Assembly: GCA_023144075.1 (NCBI GenBank)
Contig: JAGLGJ010000072.1
Location: 1-6,002, forward strand
DNA length: 6,002 nucleotides
Source of the DNA: Candidatus Bathyarchaeota archaeon
Lineage (GTDB): Archaea > Thermoproteota > Bathyarchaeia > 40CM-2-53-6 > RBG-13-38-9
Reading direction: 5' to 3'
Position 1 is the stretch's first letter. Each line of letters begins with the position of its first letter. The notes below the pieces were generated by a model, which was not told the DNA's origin, searched no databases, and saw only the letters and a program-made list of their open reading frames with translations. The position numbers and the translations under genes are program-made. This document shows positions 5,571 through 6,002 of this stretch, piece after piece.

Positions 5571-5951
5571 TCAAAGAATATCGAGGACTTTTTGGAGTTT
5601 TGATTCTACTTTGTTTGCCAATTGGTTAAGATCATCGTTATTCAGAATCTTCATCATTTCAGTGGGTTTTTGGATTGATATTTGCACTCCATCACCTGAT
5701 TCGTACACTATCACGTTGCATGGAAGCAATGTTCCAACTTCTTTTTCCATGTCTAAAGCTTCCTTAGCAAATGATGGGTTACATGCGCCAAGGATCTTAT
5801 AATTTTGATATTCAACATTTAATTTCTTTTTTAGTGTCTCTTTGACATCAATCTGAGTTATTATGCCGAAACCTTGATCTTTGAGGACCGTCTGAACTTT
5901 TTCAATCGCTTGTTCGAAAGGTATATTCAATTTTTTCATCATATTTGTCAT
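5571..5951 (-). CDS. DUF302 family protein
   Basis: A single-domain soluble protein of 126 residues, the full usual length of the family, with no signal peptide or membrane helix. The family hallmarks are in order: QGFGIITQIDVKETLKKKL (about 26-44), then YKILGACNP (51-59), then LLPCNVIVYE (75-84). The two conserved cysteines, C57 and C78, and E84 are present. No biochemical role is established for DUF302. The paired cysteines and frequent company of redox and sulfur genes in other genomes suggest a redox or metal-related job, which is inference. Start: ATG 5951, with GTGAT (5958-5962) six bases upstream as a fair ribosome-binding site; ATGs at residues 4 and 5 are possible alternatives. The gene ends with TGA, 92 bases before the amidohydrolase start, and is probably transcribed separately. 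Confidence 0.93.
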   Translation of the reverse strand: MTNMMKKLNIPFEQAIEKVQTVLKDQGFGIITQIDVKETLKKKLNVEYQNYKILGACNPSFAKEALDMEKEVGTLLPCNVIVYESGDGVQISIQKPTEMMKILNNDDLNQLANKVESKLQKVLDIL

Positions 5952-5960
5952 GATGTAATC

Positions 5961-5977
5961 ACTAGTTACTACATGTA
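5961..5977. promoter_or_regulatory. Adjacent short palindromes before the DUF302 gene, possible operator
   Basis: ACTAGT (5961-5966) and TACATGTA (5970-5977) are perfect palindromes lying 10-26 bases upstream of the ATG, where transcription would begin. A repressor bound here would block initiation. Short palindromes are common by chance in A+T-rich DNA, so this is a weak call. Confidence 0.2.
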
Positions 5978-6002
5978 TTATGTTTGGTAAGGATATGATG
6001 TT

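Noticed and set aside
5563..5802. + strand open frame opposite the DUF302 gene
   Set aside because: It is an antisense shadow of a clear DUF302 domain.
2668..5951. All four minus-strand genes forming one operon
   Set aside because: Gaps of 87, 159 and 92 bases, with TATA-like boxes in at least two, argue for separate units; only the flavodiiron-dinB pair remains a possibility.
1..6002. Mobile element, CRISPR array, toxin-antitoxin or other defence system
   Set aside because: No transposase, integrase, terminal repeats, regularly spaced repeats or recognisable defence domains are present; the genes are housekeeping or stress-type enzymes.

Overview
The window looks archaeal, A+T-rich and chromosomal. 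Four things point to Archaea: a Dpo4-type Y-family polymerase ending in a PCNA-binding (PIP) box, a flavodiiron protein of the FprA type, a small membrane protein with a C-terminal zinc ribbon of the kind common in archaeal genomes, and upstream regions with TATA-like boxes plus GGTGAT-type ribosome-binding sites. The polymerase N-terminus and the gene mix would fit a TACK-group archaeon (Thaumarchaeota/Bathyarchaeia type), but that placement is inference. A flavodiiron protein suggests an anaerobe or microaerophile that must remove oxygen or nitric oxide.

Layout: the left part reads on the + strand. It has a beta-hydroxyacid dehydrogenase (3-hydroxyisobutyrate dehydrogenase family) cut by the left edge, then a two-pass membrane protein with a cytoplasmic zinc ribbon (926-1276), whose end overlaps a possible small helical ORF (about 1263-1406). 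A convergent intergenic stretch (1407-1578) holds opposing T-rich tracts and two small hairpins. Everything to the right reads on the - strand. In transcription order it is a DUF302 protein (5571-5951), an amidohydrolase-fold enzyme (4108-5478), the flavodiiron protein (2755-3948) and DNA polymerase IV (1579-2667). Gaps of about 90-160 bases separate these four, and plausible TATA boxes lie before at least two of them, so they look like separate or loosely linked units rather than a tight operon.

The genes do not form an obvious pathway. A loose theme of redox stress and damage tolerance can be drawn: the flavodiiron protein removes O2 or NO, DUF302 keeps two conserved cysteines, and Dpo4 bypasses lesions. 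Co-regulation is not shown by the sequence. I found no mobile element, CRISPR array, tRNA, rRNA or convincing new multi-gene system. The most useful second looks are the overlapping small ORF, the compact double palindrome before the zinc-ribbon gene, the start-site choices of the flavodiiron and amidohydrolase genes, and the unassigned substrate of the amidohydrolase.
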